60,804 nucleotides of DNA from Novosphingobium silvae (GCF_009856825.1 NZ_WVTD01000020.1:1-60804); one strand, 5' to 3'. Numbered from the stretch's first letter, positions 18,459-26,899 are shown. Made by a program: numbers and translations. Notes: generated by a model not told the origin, from the sequence alone.

Positions 18459-18832
18459 TTACGCCGGGGAGGAAACGCGGGCAAAGGATACCGCAGGGTA
18501 TCGGGCCGACGTCGGGGACGCCCTGGATTAGGGAGCCGAAGCTCTGCCGCTCCTTGCGAACGGCCGGAAAGCGACATGGCAGTCCGGCTCGACCCTCAGC
18601 GGAAGCGGCTCGGAACGCGGTGCGCGGGCTCGCGACAAGGCACCGGTTCCAGGGTCCTTGCGGGAAGCTCCCCCTTCGTGGGGGGCGAGCCGTTTGCGCC
18701 GGGACCCCGCCGCCTCTTCCCTTTCGGGAGGACGGCCTGGATGAACCCTTCCGGTCTGGCACAGGTAGGGTTTCATGCCCCCAGCGCCGACCCGATGCCG
18801 CTTCGAACCGTGTACCTCGGTGGAAGCGGATG
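18433..18832 (-). ncRNA. unassigned structured RNA, about 400 nt
   Basis: This stretch has no convincing protein. On the minus strand it starts after a near-consensus promoter and ends at a hairpin plus ATTTT. By hand it folds into a chain of hairpins: CCGCTTC/GAAGCGG near 18826-18800, TGAAaCCCT/AGGGTTCA, GCCGTC/GGCGGC holding a CCC-GAAA-GGG cap, GGGGTCC/GGACCC enclosing GCTC.CCCCC/GGGGG.AGC, GGAACCGGTGC/GCACCGCGTTCC, a TTC-GCAA-GGA cap, GAGC-TTCG-GCTC and GATACC-CTGC-GGTATC. GNRA and UUCG loops appear only when read on this strand, which fixes the orientation. I looked for RNase P (GAGGAAAGTCC), tmRNA tag and 6S hallmarks and saw none, but a divergent member is not excluded. Confidence 0.6.
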
Positions 18833-18838
18833 CCGGAG

Positions 18839-18867
18839 CGTATAACCATTTTGGTTAGTGGTGTCAA
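18839..18867 (-). promoter_or_regulatory. near-consensus sigma70 promoter
   Basis: Minus strand: TTGACA (18867-18862), 17 bases, TATACG (18844-18839). This is the best housekeeping-type promoter in the window. It fires into the structured RNA region, away from the Nudix gene. The spacer contains the small palindrome AACCATTTTGGTT. Confidence 0.75.
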
Positions 18868-18921
18868 GGCTATTGAACCTCCGCGTCCCCGCAGATGCCG
18901 TCCCGGTCATCGCTCGAACCG

Positions 18922-19350
18922 TTATCGGCCCTCGCTGAACGGGGCGGCCGACGCATAGGCGAGGAGCCATGAAGGCAGGCGCTCGCGCTGGCTGCGCGGC
19001 AGGTCGGGCGGAAGTTCGCCGGGTGCGAAGAAGCGTGCAGCGTGGATCTCCCGTCCGTCCGGCTGCGGAACCCCGGTGCAGCGCCCGGCGACCACGCGCA
19101 CGATGTTGACCGCGCCGTGCAGCGTCTCGCTGCGGACCTCAAGCAGCCGCGCGGCCGACAGGCGGCACCCGGTTTCCTCGGCGAGTTCGCGCCCGGCGGC
19201 GAGGATCGGGTCCTCGCCCGGCCGCAGCCCGCCGCCCGGTGCCATCCATCTTGGCGTGCCGTAGGAATGGCGCACCAGCAGCACCCTGCCCGTACTGTCG
19301 ATCGCCAGCACCCGCACGCCGTCGAGCCGGGGCCTGAACAGCCGCCACAC
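18922..19350 (-). CDS. Nudix hydrolase
   Basis: 142 residues from GTG 19350. The Nudix box GX5EX7REUXEEXGU is complete: G40 to E46, then RELAEETGC at 54-62. Residues VLLVRHSYGTPRWMAPGGG precede it. Nudix enzymes hydrolyse nucleoside diphosphates linked to another group; the substrate is not predictable here. The same frame continues upstream as LLSRLPARLHRGFYRLAHGI without an ATG or GTG. A conserved-looking N-terminus may therefore start at a rarer codon overlapping pgl; the 19350 start is the visible minimum. Confidence 0.85.
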   Translation of the reverse strand: MWRLFRPRLDGVRVLAIDSTGRVLLVRHSYGTPRWMAPGGGLRPGEDPILAAGRELAEETGCRLSAARLLEVRSETLHGAVNIVRVVAGRCTGVPQPDGREIHAARFFAPGELPPDLPRSQRERLPSWLLAYASAAPFSEGR

Positions 19351-19412
19351 CCTTACACGAATGCCGTGCGCCAGTCGGTAGAAGCCGCGGTGCAGCCGCG
19401 CGGGAAGGCGGC

Positions 19413-20030
19413 TCAGCAGAAACAGGTGACCTTGTGCCGCGCGGCGCGAAGGAGGCGCGCCACCGGCAGGTCGTGCTCTGCGCGAAGCGCCGCCTCGAAG
19501 ATCGCCCGCTTGTCGTCCCCGCGAATGACGAAGACGATCTCGTCGCTGTCGACGAGCGCGGGAATGGTGAGGCTCAGCCTGTCGAACGGCGCCTCGGGGG
19601 GCAGCGGGTCGGGGGTCAGGCGGCGAACCGGCAGCGGATCGTCGGCGCGCGGATCGGTGTTGGGGAAAAGCGAGGCCACGTGCCCATCTGCCCCCATGCC
19701 GAGCCAGGCGAGAGCGAAGTGCGGCGGCGCGGCGTCTTGCGTCAGCGGGACGATGCGCGCGCCCGCAGGCTCAAGCCGCGCGCGGATCTTGCCGACGTTG
19801 CTCGCCGGGTGGTCTTCGGCGACGATCCTGTCGTCCCCCGGCCAGACCGAGACGCGCTGCCATGGCAGGTCTTCCCGGGCAAGCCGGTCGAAGATGGGGA
19901 ACGGGGTGGAACCGCCGGGAACGGTGACGGCGATACGGTCGCAGACGCCGAGCGCGGCACGCAGCCGCTCGGCGAACCAGGCGGCGATCGCGCCGTCGTC
20001 GGCGCCTTCGATCAGTTCGGTGGTAGGCAT
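19413..20030 (-). CDS. pgl: 6-phosphogluconolactonase
   Basis: 205 residues. VTVPGGSTPFPIFDRLAREDLPW.RVSVWPGDDRIV, HPASNVGKIRARL and LAWLGMGADGHVASLFPN are the DevB/Pgl signatures (sugar phosphate-binding PGGSTP and GMG.DGH.ASLFP). The enzyme hydrolyses 6-phosphogluconolactone in the oxidative pentose phosphate or Entner-Doudoroff routes. It is slightly short for the family but has all motifs. No zwf or edd lies adjacent, unlike many alphaproteobacteria. Confidence 0.92.
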   Translation of the reverse strand: MPTTELIEGADDGAIAAWFAERLRAALGVCDRIAVTVPGGSTPFPIFDRLAREDLPWQRVSVWPGDDRIVAEDHPASNVGKIRARLEPAGARIVPLTQDAAPPHFALAWLGMGADGHVASLFPNTDPRADDPLPVRRLTPDPLPPEAPFDRLSLTIPALVDSDEIVFVIRGDDKRAIFEAALRAEHDLPVARLLRAARHKVTCFC

Positions 20031-20112
20031 GGGGAGAGCCTTAGCACTCCCCGGTCCCGCGCGGAACTCCTACCGCCCCACTTCGCCCGCTCCACCTCGC
20101 CGGTCGGCCTGC

Positions 20113-20571
20113 TCAGGCGATGATTTCGCGCAGGAACCACGCCCGCTGCTCGGCCTGGTCGGTCCAGTCGTCGATGACGCCGTCAGTGGCATTGTCACCC
20201 GCTTCGCCGGCCAGTTCCTTGGTCGCCTTCAGCGTCTGCACGTAGGCGGTGTTGTCCTCGAAGAGCTGCTTGACCATGGCCGCCGCATCGAGGCTGGTGT
20301 CGTCCTGGTCCTGGATCGTTGCCTTGGCGCCGATCGCGCCGATCGAGGTGAGTGTGGTGCCGCCCAGCTTGCGCACGCGCTCGGCGATGAGGTCGGTCAG
20401 GCCGAAGATCTCGGTCGCCTGCGCATCGAAGAGCAGGTGCAGGTCGTGGAACTGGGGACCGCGCACGTGCCAGTGGAAGTTCTTGGTCTTCACATAGAGC
20501 GCGAAGGTGTCTGCCAGCAGCCCGTTCAGGCTGTCGATCAGCGCGGCCTTCGAATTGTCCTTGGAAGTCAT
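20113..20571 (-). CDS. dps: Dps-family DNA-binding ferritin-like protein
   Basis: 152 residues from ATG 20571 with an AGAGGGA ribosome site. The Dps ferroxidase signature is LYVKTKNFHWHVRGPQFHDLHLLFDAQATEIF (His, His, Asp, Glu in register). The C-terminal LFEDN...VQTLKATKELAGEAGDNATDGVIDDWTDQAEQRAWFLREI is typical. It forms 12-mers that oxidise and store iron and protect DNA during starvation and peroxide stress. An EcfG-like promoter lies 66-90 bases upstream. Confidence 0.95.
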   Translation of the reverse strand: MTSKDNSKAALIDSLNGLLADTFALYVKTKNFHWHVRGPQFHDLHLLFDAQATEIFGLTDLIAERVRKLGGTTLTSIGAIGAKATIQDQDDTSLDAAAMVKQLFEDNTAYVQTLKATKELAGEAGDNATDGVIDDWTDQAEQRAWFLREIIA

Positions 20572-20636
20572 GTCGGATCCCTCTTTCTGCGATGGCTCAA
20601 AAATGGTGGGGGTCAAGGTTGGTTGTATGCACTGGT

Positions 20637-20661
20637 AACGCGGATGAAAAGCTCCGGTTCG
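20637..20661 (-). promoter_or_regulatory. EcfG-like promoter of dps (one mismatch)
   Basis: Minus strand CGAAC (20661-20657), 16 bases, CGTT (20640-20637), differing from GGAAC-N16-CGTT only at the first base. It points at dps, a common general stress response target. Confidence 0.45.
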
Positions 20662-20675
20662 ATCGCAATTCGCGA

Positions 20676-21233
20676 TCACACTAGCCCGGTTTTCGTCAGG
20701 AACAGCATCAGGGCCGCCAGCATGAGCAGAAGCCCCGAGGCCTTGCGGATCCACCGGGCGGCAGGCAGCGCCAGAAGGTCCGGGCGGGCCCACGCGAGGG
20801 TGACGAGCACGCCTCCGCCCAGCGCGCCCGCAGCGCCCGCAGGCCACGGCGCTCCCAGTCCGATGCCAAGGCCGAAGACCACGAAGCGCGCCGCATCGAT
20901 CGCCTGATGGGCCACGAGTACCAGCGCCAGCGCCCCCAGCGAATTGGTCGGTTCGCGTGGGCGGCGGGGGGCAGACAGGACGAGCGACTCCGCCCCCGCC
21001 AGCCCCAGCGCGATGGCTGCGAAGATCGCGCGGGCAGGCGGCGGCAGCAGGCTCAGCATGACGTGTGCGGCCCATGCCGCCGCCAGCGCGGTCAGCGCGG
21101 CCGACAACACCGCGACGATGAGCACCGCTGGCCGCTGTCCCTGCCGGGCGGCAAGGCCCGCAACGGTCGCCTGATCGCGCGCGCCAAGCCCGGCGAGCAG
21201 CACCGCAAGAAGCGTGAGATAGAAGGCGGGCAC
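20676..21233 (-). CDS. integral membrane protein, distantly GDT1/UPF0016-like
   Basis: 185 residues with about six hydrophobic segments. The N-terminal FYLTLLAVLLAGLGARDQATVAGLAA and the middle APRRPREPTNSLGALALVLVAHQAIDAARFVVFGLGIGLG are two halves of similar layout, each a helix followed by a polar loop. The family motif of GDT1/UPF0016 cation exchangers is E.GDK.; here the first half reads GARDQAT and the second GAHQAIDAARF-like, so metal ligands would be altered. Assignment is tentative, and the protein may simply be an unclassified membrane protein. It lies 104 bases upstream of dps on the same strand. Confidence 0.55.
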   Translation of the reverse strand: MPAFYLTLLAVLLAGLGARDQATVAGLAARQGQRPAVLIVAVLSAALTALAAAWAAHVMLSLLPPPARAIFAAIALGLAGAESLVLSAPRRPREPTNSLGALALVLVAHQAIDAARFVVFGLGIGLGAPWPAGAAGALGGGVLVTLAWARPDLLALPAARWIRKASGLLLMLAALMLFLTKTGLV

Positions 21234-21391
21234 GCGGCGCGATGCTCAGCGCGCGTGACGGCAGGCGGACCGGCCCGCGGGAGGTGCCGTTCGCGGCGAT
21301 GGCGCCGCTGAGGGGCCGCGCCGCCGGCCGCACCTGCCCCCGGAGCCGCCGGCTTCCCGCTTGCGCGAGGACGCGGCCGGACCTTCGCCGT

Positions 21392-22141
21392 TCACCCTTT
21401 CTGGCAGGCGATGATGGCGGTGATGACGTTCGCCGTGTCGGCCGGGTCGCGCACGCACACGGTGTCAAGGCCCATGGCCTTGGCCGGGTAGTCGTTGCCG
21501 CCCGGGAAGATCGCATCGCCGATGAACAGCATGTCGGCTTCCGCGACGCCGCTGTGCTCGGCCAGGCGGCGCAGGCCCCATGCCTTGTCCACGCCCGGCT
21601 GCGTCACATCCACCGAGGTCGCCCCGCCGAGATTGATCGAGACGCCCGGAAGGCGCTTGACGAGGTCCGCCTGGATCACCTTGCGCTTGGCGAAATCGGG
21701 ATCCCAGTGCTCCTTCGCTTCGAGCGGGGCCTGCTGGCCGAGCGCCGAGAAGGTGATCTGGCTGCCCCGGTCCTCGATCCGCTCGCCCCAGGTTTCCTCC
21801 GGCGTGAAGCCGGTGGCGGCAAGCGATGCGTCGAAGGCGTCCAGGATTTCCTTCTTCTGGTCCTCGGTGAAGAGTTCGGCGTAGATGGCGTTCCAGCCGC
21901 CGTTGCCATGGCGGTAGAGCTTGGCGCCGCTGGTGGGCATCATCCACAGGCGCGAAACGTCGGCATGGGCCGGCAGGCGGCTGGCCACCTGCTTGTCGAA
22001 CTGCGGCCAGTCCCCGCCCGAGATCACCGCCACTTGCGCGACGGTGAGCAGCTGCGAAAGAAGCTCGGCCATCTCGTCGGTCAGGGGCTGCTTGCTGAGC
22101 GCCAGGGTTCCGTCGAGATCGAACGCCACGATTTTCTTCAT
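21392..22141 (-). CDS. HAD-IIB hydrolase, phosphomannomutase-like
   Basis: 249 residues from ATG 22141. HAD motif I is KIVAFDLDGTLALSKQPL, motif II VAVISGGDW, and the acidic motif IV is MLFIGDAIFPGGNDYPAKAMG. The cap contains MMPTSGAKLYR, FSALGQQAPLEAKEHWDPDFAKRK and GVSINLGGATSVDVTQPGVDKAWGLRRL. This arrangement resembles the eukaryotic-type phosphomannomutase fold within HAD-IIB. It could interconvert hexose phosphates or be a sugar phosphatase. It diverges from the trehalose operon. Confidence 0.85.
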   Translation of the reverse strand: MKKIVAFDLDGTLALSKQPLTDEMAELLSQLLTVAQVAVISGGDWPQFDKQVASRLPAHADVSRLWMMPTSGAKLYRHGNGGWNAIYAELFTEDQKKEILDAFDASLAATGFTPEETWGERIEDRGSQITFSALGQQAPLEAKEHWDPDFAKRKVIQADLVKRLPGVSINLGGATSVDVTQPGVDKAWGLRRLAEHSGVAEADMLFIGDAIFPGGNDYPAKAMGLDTVCVRDPADTANVITAIIACQKG

Positions 22142-22482
22142 TCCATGCCTTTCGCAGTTGTTCCGGCCTGGCAGCCCGCGAGCGCCGACGCGCCGTCCCC
22201 GGACGCGCGCGTGCATCCAAAGCCGGTGAGGAGCGATCAGGCAAGTGCCTGAACGACAGAATGCCCCATGATGGGCGCAGTTTCGTTCGCAAGTGCAAAC
22301 TTGCACCGGAAAGGCGCCTGGACCTTCCGTCGACGCCTCGTGCTGCATTGCCGCATCATGGAAGGGGAACATCGGCCCGCCTTGGCCGTTGGGACCTTTC
22401 AGGGCGGGCGGTCTTCGCGCGCCCCGGACCCGGGTTTGCCGGGTCTGCATGCCAGCACTGCCGGGGGCGAGCCGCAAACACG
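22142..22482. other. divergent intergenic region before the trehalose operon
   Basis: 341 bases between the HAD-IIB gene (minus) and otsB (plus). Possible translations are short and unsupported. The main identifiable element is the EcfG-type promoter at 22366-22390. An inverted pair, GGACCTTCCG near 22320 and CATGGAAGGGG near 22357, lies just upstream of it. Confidence 0.4.
22366..22390 (+). promoter_or_regulatory. EcfG-type promoter of the trehalose operon
   Basis: GGAAC at 22366-22370 and CGTT at 22387-22390 with exactly 16 bases between, a full match to the EcfG consensus. It is 92 bases upstream of otsB. Trehalose synthesis is a known output of the alphaproteobacterial general stress response. 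Confidence 0.65.
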
Positions 22483-23322
22483 ATGACCGATGCCCAAGCC
22501 ATGCTCTCGCCGACCAAGGCCGCGCTGGATCAAGGCGCGTCTGGGCCGGACGCGGCCACGCCCGGCGACCTGCCGCCGCCGGCGCCGCTGACGTCTGAGG
22601 ACTGCGCGGTCTTCCTCGACTTCGACGGCACTCTCGTCGAGATTGCTGAGCGTCCCGACGCGGTGGAAGTGGCGCCCGGGCTGGCCGAACTGGTCACCGC
22701 TCTCTCCACCCGGCTGGAAGGGCGGCTCGCCATCGTGACTGGCCGCTCCATCGCGGCGCTCCAGGATCTGCTGGGACCGGTGGAGATCGCTCTCGCCGGC
22801 TCGCACGGAGGCGAGTTCCGCCCCGGAGCGGGCTGCGCCGTGGAGCCGCTGGCCGAGCCGATCCCGGCCGAGATCATCTCCACTCTCGAGCGGTTTGCAG
22901 CGGCCAACGGAGGGCTGCTCGTCGAGCCCAAGCCCTACAGCGTCGCCGTCCACTATCGCCACCATCCCGAGGCGCTGGAAGCGCTGCTCACTTGCGCGCA
23001 GGGGCTCGCCTCGGCGCATTCGCTGGCGCTCAAGCACGGCAAGCAGGTGATCGAGCTGGCCATGCCGGGCTCCGACAAGGGTACAGCGGTCGCCCGCTTC
23101 ATGTCGCTTCCCGCCTTCGCCGGCAGGACACCGCTGTTCCTGGGCGACGATGTGACGGACGAGGACGCGTTTCGTGCCGTGCGCGGTCTGGGCGGTATCG
23201 GCGTGCTGGTGGGTGCCATGCGCCCCACTGCCGCCGCCGCCCGCCTCCCCGATGTGACGGCGGTGCACGCATGGCTGAAGGCCGGGCTCAACCCGGAGTT
23301 CCAAGGAAAGACGCAATCATGA
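22483..23322 (+). CDS. otsB: trehalose-6-phosphatase OtsB
   Basis: 279 residues from ATG 22483. HAD motif DFDGT is at 46-50, followed by PDAVEVAPGLAELVTALS, LAIVTGRSIAALQDLL, AGSHGGEFR and GDDVTDEDAFRAV near the C-terminus. It removes phosphate from trehalose 6-phosphate made by OtsA. The N-terminal 40 residues are a Pro/Ala-rich extension. Its stop overlaps the GH15 start by 4 bases. Confidence 0.95.
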   Translation: MTDAQAMLSPTKAALDQGASGPDAATPGDLPPPAPLTSEDCAVFLDFDGTLVEIAERPDAVEVAPGLAELVTALSTRLEGRLAIVTGRSIAALQDLLGPVEIALAGSHGGEFRPGAGCAVEPLAEPIPAEIISTLERFAAANGGLLVEPKPYSVAVHYRHHPEALEALLTCAQGLASAHSLALKHGKQVIELAMPGSDKGTAVARFMSLPAFAGRTPLFLGDDVTDEDAFRAVRGLGGIGVLVGAMRPTAAAARLPDVTAVHAWLKAGLNPEFQGKTQS

Positions 23323-25166
23323 ACGCACCCGATGCCGGCACGCTCGACAACCCCGCCGCCGCCCCGGTGAGCACGCTCGAGCTCTGGCCGATCGGCAACT
23401 GTCAGGTCAGCGGCCTCATCGACGAGGCGGGCGCGATCGTGTGGGGCTGCGTGCCGCGCGTCGATGGCGATCCCACCTTCTGCGCCCTCCTGCGCGGCAG
23501 CAAGGGACAGGACGCGGGCACCTGGCGCTTCGAACTGGAGCATCAGGTCTCGGCGACGCAGCGCTACTTGCGCAACACCCCGATCCTGGTCACCCGGCTG
23601 GAGGATGCGAACGGCGGCGCAGTCGACATCTTCGACTTCGCGCCCCGCTTCGAACGTGGGGGGCGCATGTATCGCCCGGTCGCCTTCGCACGTCTGGTGC
23701 GGCCCGTGTCGGGCGCGCCGCGCCTGCGCACCATCCTCACGCCCATGAGCGGCTACGGCGCCAAGCTCGCGCCCATCACGCAGGGCTCCAACCACATCCG
23801 CTACCTGGTTGAGCGCAACGCCATGCGCCTGACCACCGACGCTCCGGTCGGCTATGTCCTGGACGAGCGCTGGTTCCGGCTGGAGAAACCGCTGCACTTT
23901 TTCCTCGGCCCCGACGAACCCTTTGCCGGCGAGATCGCGCACGATGTGGAGGCCATGTTCCAGAAGACCCGCGACTACTGGCGCACATGGGTTCGCGGGC
24001 TCGCCACCCCGCTCGACTGGCAGGACGCGGTGATCCGCGCCGCCATCACGCTCAAGCTGTGCCAGCACGAGGAGACCGGCGCGATCGTCGCGGCGCTCAC
24101 CACCTCGATACCCGAGGCGCCGGGATCGATGCGAAACTGGGACTATCGGTACTGCTGGATCCGCGACGCCTACTACACGGTGCAGGCGCTCAATCACCTG
24201 GGCGCGCTCGACGTGCTGGAGAAGTACCTTGCGTACTTGCGCAACATCGTCGCCGATGCGCCCGAGGGCGTGATCCAACCGCTCTACGCGGTGAGCGGCG
24301 CAAAGGAGATCATCGAGTGGGAGGCGCCCGATCTATCGGGCTACCGCGATACCGGGCCCGTCCGCGTCGGCAACGCCGCCTACTACCAGGTGCAGAACGA
24401 TTGCTACGGCCAGATCGTGCTCCCCTCTATCCAGGCGTTCTGGGACCAGCGCCTGCTGCGCATCGCCACCGAGGATGATTTCCGGGAACTCGAGCAGGTG
24501 GGCGAGATGGCGTGGAAGACGCACGACCAGCCCGACGCGGGCCTGTGGGAACTGCGCACCCGAACGGCGGTGCACACGTATTCCAGCGTGATGAGCTGGG
24601 CAGCGTGCGACCGCCTTGCCAACGCGGCCGAACACCTCGGCCTTGGCGATCGCGCGGCGCTCTGGCGCGAGCGTGCCGACACGGTGCGCGCCAACATCGA
24701 CGCCGGGGCCTGGCATGCGGTCGAAGGGCACGACGCGGGCGGGCACTATGCCGCGAGCTTCGGCGGCAGCCAGCTCGACGCCAGCCTGCTCCAGATGGTG
24801 GAGCTGCGCTACCTCCCGGCAGACGATCCCCGCTTCAAGGCCACGCTTAAGGCCGTCCAGAAGGCGCTGCGCCGCGGCGAGCACATGCTCCGCTACGACA
24901 GCGAGGACGATTTCGGTCTGCCCGAGACGGCTTTCAACATCTGCACCTTCTGGCTGATCGAGGCGCTGCACCGCAGCGGCGAGGACGAGGAGGCGCGCCG
25001 CATCTTCGAGGCGATGCTGGCCCATCGCACCAAGTCTGGCCTCCTGTCCGAGGACATGGATTTCGAGACCGGCGAGCTGTGGGGCAATTTCCCGCAGACC
25101 TATTCGCTGGTCGGCATCATCAACTGCGCCGGGCAATTGTCCCGGTCCTGGCGGGACTGGCGGTGA
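23319..25166 (+). CDS. glycoside hydrolase family 15 protein
   Basis: 615 residues. N-terminal domain begins LELWPIGNCQVSGLIDEAGAIVWGCVPRVDGDPTF. The catalytic (alpha/alpha)6 barrel has RNWDYRYCWIRDAYYTVQAL, IIEWEAPDLSGYRDTGPVRVGNAAYYQVQNDCYG and LLSEDMDFETGELWGNFPQTYS, the GH15 glucoamylase/trehalase signatures. There is no signal peptide, so it acts in the cytosol. Between otsB and otsA it may hydrolyse trehalose or maltooligosaccharides and tune the trehalose pool. Coupled to otsB by overlap. Confidence 0.92.
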   Translation: MNAPDAGTLDNPAAAPVSTLELWPIGNCQVSGLIDEAGAIVWGCVPRVDGDPTFCALLRGSKGQDAGTWRFELEHQVSATQRYLRNTPILVTRLEDANGGAVDIFDFAPRFERGGRMYRPVAFARLVRPVSGAPRLRTILTPMSGYGAKLAPITQGSNHIRYLVERNAMRLTTDAPVGYVLDERWFRLEKPLHFFLGPDEPFAGEIAHDVEAMFQKTRDYWRTWVRGLATPLDWQDAVIRAAITLKLCQHEETGAIVAALTTSIPEAPGSMRNWDYRYCWIRDAYYTVQALNHLGALDVLEKYLAYLRNIVADAPEGVIQPLYAVSGAKEIIEWEAPDLSGYRDTGPVRVGNAAYYQVQNDCYGQIVLPSIQAFWDQRLLRIATEDDFRELEQVGEMAWKTHDQPDAGLWELRTRTAVHTYSSVMSWAACDRLANAAEHLGLGDRAALWRERADTVRANIDAGAWHAVEGHDAGGHYAASFGGSQLDASLLQMVELRYLPADDPRFKATLKAVQKALRRGEHMLRYDSEDDFGLPETAFNICTFWLIEALHRSGEDEEARRIFEAMLAHRTKSGLLSEDMDFETGELWGNFPQTYSLVGIINCAGQLSRSWRDWR

Positions 25167-25247
25167 ACGCGCCGCACCCCGCTCCCCCGGTCGCCGCACA
25201 CGGCGCCTGAACGGAACGCGCCCCGCAGGCGCGAAAAAGGAAGTGTC

Positions 25248-26687
25248 ATGAGTCGTCTGATCGTCATCTCCAACCGGGTCAGCGTGCCCAAGGCGGCCGG
25301 TGCCGCAGGCGCACAGGGCGGACTTGCGGTGGCGCTCAATTCCGCGCTTCGCGAGCATCGCGGCATCTGGTTCGGCTGGTCCGGGCAGGAGACCGCCGAG
25401 TTCACCGGCCACCTCGACATGCAGCGCAACGACGACGTCACCACCGCGACGATCGACTTGGAACCGCAGGACATCGACGAATACTACAACGGCTATGCCA
25501 ACCGCACGCTCTGGCCGCTGTTCCACTACCGCATCGACCTCACCGAATACGACCGCAACTTCGGCGAGGGCTACGAGCGCGTGAACGAGCGCTTCGCCGA
25601 TTCGGTGCTGCCGCTGATCGAGCCCGAGGACCTCGTCTGGGTGCACGACTATCACCTCCTTCCGCTCGGCTCGATCCTGCGGGGCAAGGGCGTGAAGAAC
25701 CGCATGGGCCTGTTCCTGCACACGCCGTGGCCGCCCACTCGCCTGCTCGCCTCGCTCCCGTTCCACGAGCGGCTGGTCGCCTCGATGCTGGAGTACGACG
25801 TGATCGGCTTCCAGACGACCGAGTGGCTGGAAAGCTTCATGCACTACGTGCAGAAGGAGATGGGGCTGAAGGTCAATCTCGACAATTCGATCGACTACAA
25901 GGGCCGCCGCGTCGTGGCGCGCGCCTTCCCGATCGGGATCGACTATGCCGAGTTCACCCAGGCCGCTGCCAGCGACGAAGCAGGCGCCGCCTACAAGGCG
26001 CTCAAGTCCAGCGTGCGCGGGCGCAAGATCCTGATCGGCGTAGACCGGCTGGACTACTCCAAGGGGCTGGGCGAGCGCTTCGAGGGCTTCGCGCGGTTCC
26101 TGTCCGATCACCCCGATCAGGCGGGCGATGCCGTGCTCCTGCAGATCGCGCCGCCAAGCCGGGGCGATGTCGCCAGCTACCAGCAAATTCGCGAGGACCT
26201 CGAGCGCAAGACCGGGCACATCAACGGCGCACATGCCGACGTGAACTTCGTGCCGATCCGATACGTCAACCGCGGCTATCCGCGCGCGCAGCTTGCGGGG
26301 TATTACCGCGCCGCCGACATCGGCCTCGTCACTCCGCTGCGCGACGGCATGAACCTCGTTGCGAAGGAATACGTCGCCGCGCAGGACCCCGAGGATCCGG
26401 GCGTCCTGATCCTCTCGCAGTTCGCGGGCGCCGCGCTGCAGCTCAAGGATGCGCTGCTGGTGAACCCGCACTCGTCCGAGCATCTCGCCGAGACGATCAA
26501 GCGCGCGCTCGACATGCCGTTGGAGGAGCGCAAGCGGCGGCATTCGAAACTTCTTGCCTCCGTGCGCGAGGAAGACGTGATCCACTGGCGCGAGCAGTTC
26601 GTGCGCGCGCTGGCGGGGAAGGACCGCAACCGTGACGCCGGCAAGGAAGGCGCAGCCGGCGACTTGTCGCACGATGAGGCCGCCTGA
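25248..26687 (+). CDS. otsA: trehalose-6-phosphate synthase OtsA
   Basis: 479 residues, GT20 family. RLIVISNRVSVP, IWFGWSGQE, NGYANRTLWPLFHYR, VWVHDYHLLPLG, FLHTPWPP, RLDYSKGLGERFEGFARFL and PLRDGMNLVAKEYVAAQ all match. It makes trehalose 6-phosphate from UDP-glucose and glucose 6-phosphate in the cytosol. ATG 25248 is preceded by AAAAGGAAGTG. Third gene of the otsB-GH15-otsA operon, 81 bases after GH15. Confidence 0.96.
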   Translation: MSRLIVISNRVSVPKAAGAAGAQGGLAVALNSALREHRGIWFGWSGQETAEFTGHLDMQRNDDVTTATIDLEPQDIDEYYNGYANRTLWPLFHYRIDLTEYDRNFGEGYERVNERFADSVLPLIEPEDLVWVHDYHLLPLGSILRGKGVKNRMGLFLHTPWPPTRLLASLPFHERLVASMLEYDVIGFQTTEWLESFMHYVQKEMGLKVNLDNSIDYKGRRVVARAFPIGIDYAEFTQAAASDEAGAAYKALKSSVRGRKILIGVDRLDYSKGLGERFEGFARFLSDHPDQAGDAVLLQIAPPSRGDVASYQQIREDLERKTGHINGAHADVNFVPIRYVNRGYPRAQLAGYYRAADIGLVTPLRDGMNLVAKEYVAAQDPEDPGVLILSQFAGAALQLKDALLVNPHSSEHLAETIKRALDMPLEERKRRHSKLLASVREEDVIHWREQFVRALAGKDRNRDAGKEGAAGDLSHDEAA

Positions 26688-26899
26688 ACGCAAGGCGAGG
26701 CGCTATCCCTGCGGAAAGTGCAGGTCCTACAAAACTCATCATGTTTCGGACACTCGCCTGCAACCAATCTGACCACTAATACGATTATCGGTTTGGGAGC
26801 GGGGCGGCAGCCTCGCCGGCTGCGCGGGAATACTGTCCCGACGCGGCCGACCGAAGACAAGGACAAAGGACGCCGGGCAACCGGACGGCTGAGGCACGC

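Noticed and set aside
18780..18830. A tRNA suggested by GGTTCGAA on the minus strand
   Set aside because: The flanking bases do not form a T-stem or acceptor stem. The TTCGAA is part of the CCGCTTC/GAAGCGG hairpin.
18433..18832. RNase P RNA, two-piece tmRNA or 6S RNA as the identity of the structured region
   Set aside because: No GAGGAAAGTCC, ACAGNRA, tag-coding GCNAAYGAYAAY or 6S closing stem was found on either strand. Not fully excluded, so left as unassigned.
18328..18867. A 179-residue minus-strand frame and an 82-residue frame at 18528-18776
   Set aside because: They are Arg/Pro/Ser-rich, lack ribosome sites and overlap the hairpin chain. An RNA explains the stretch better.
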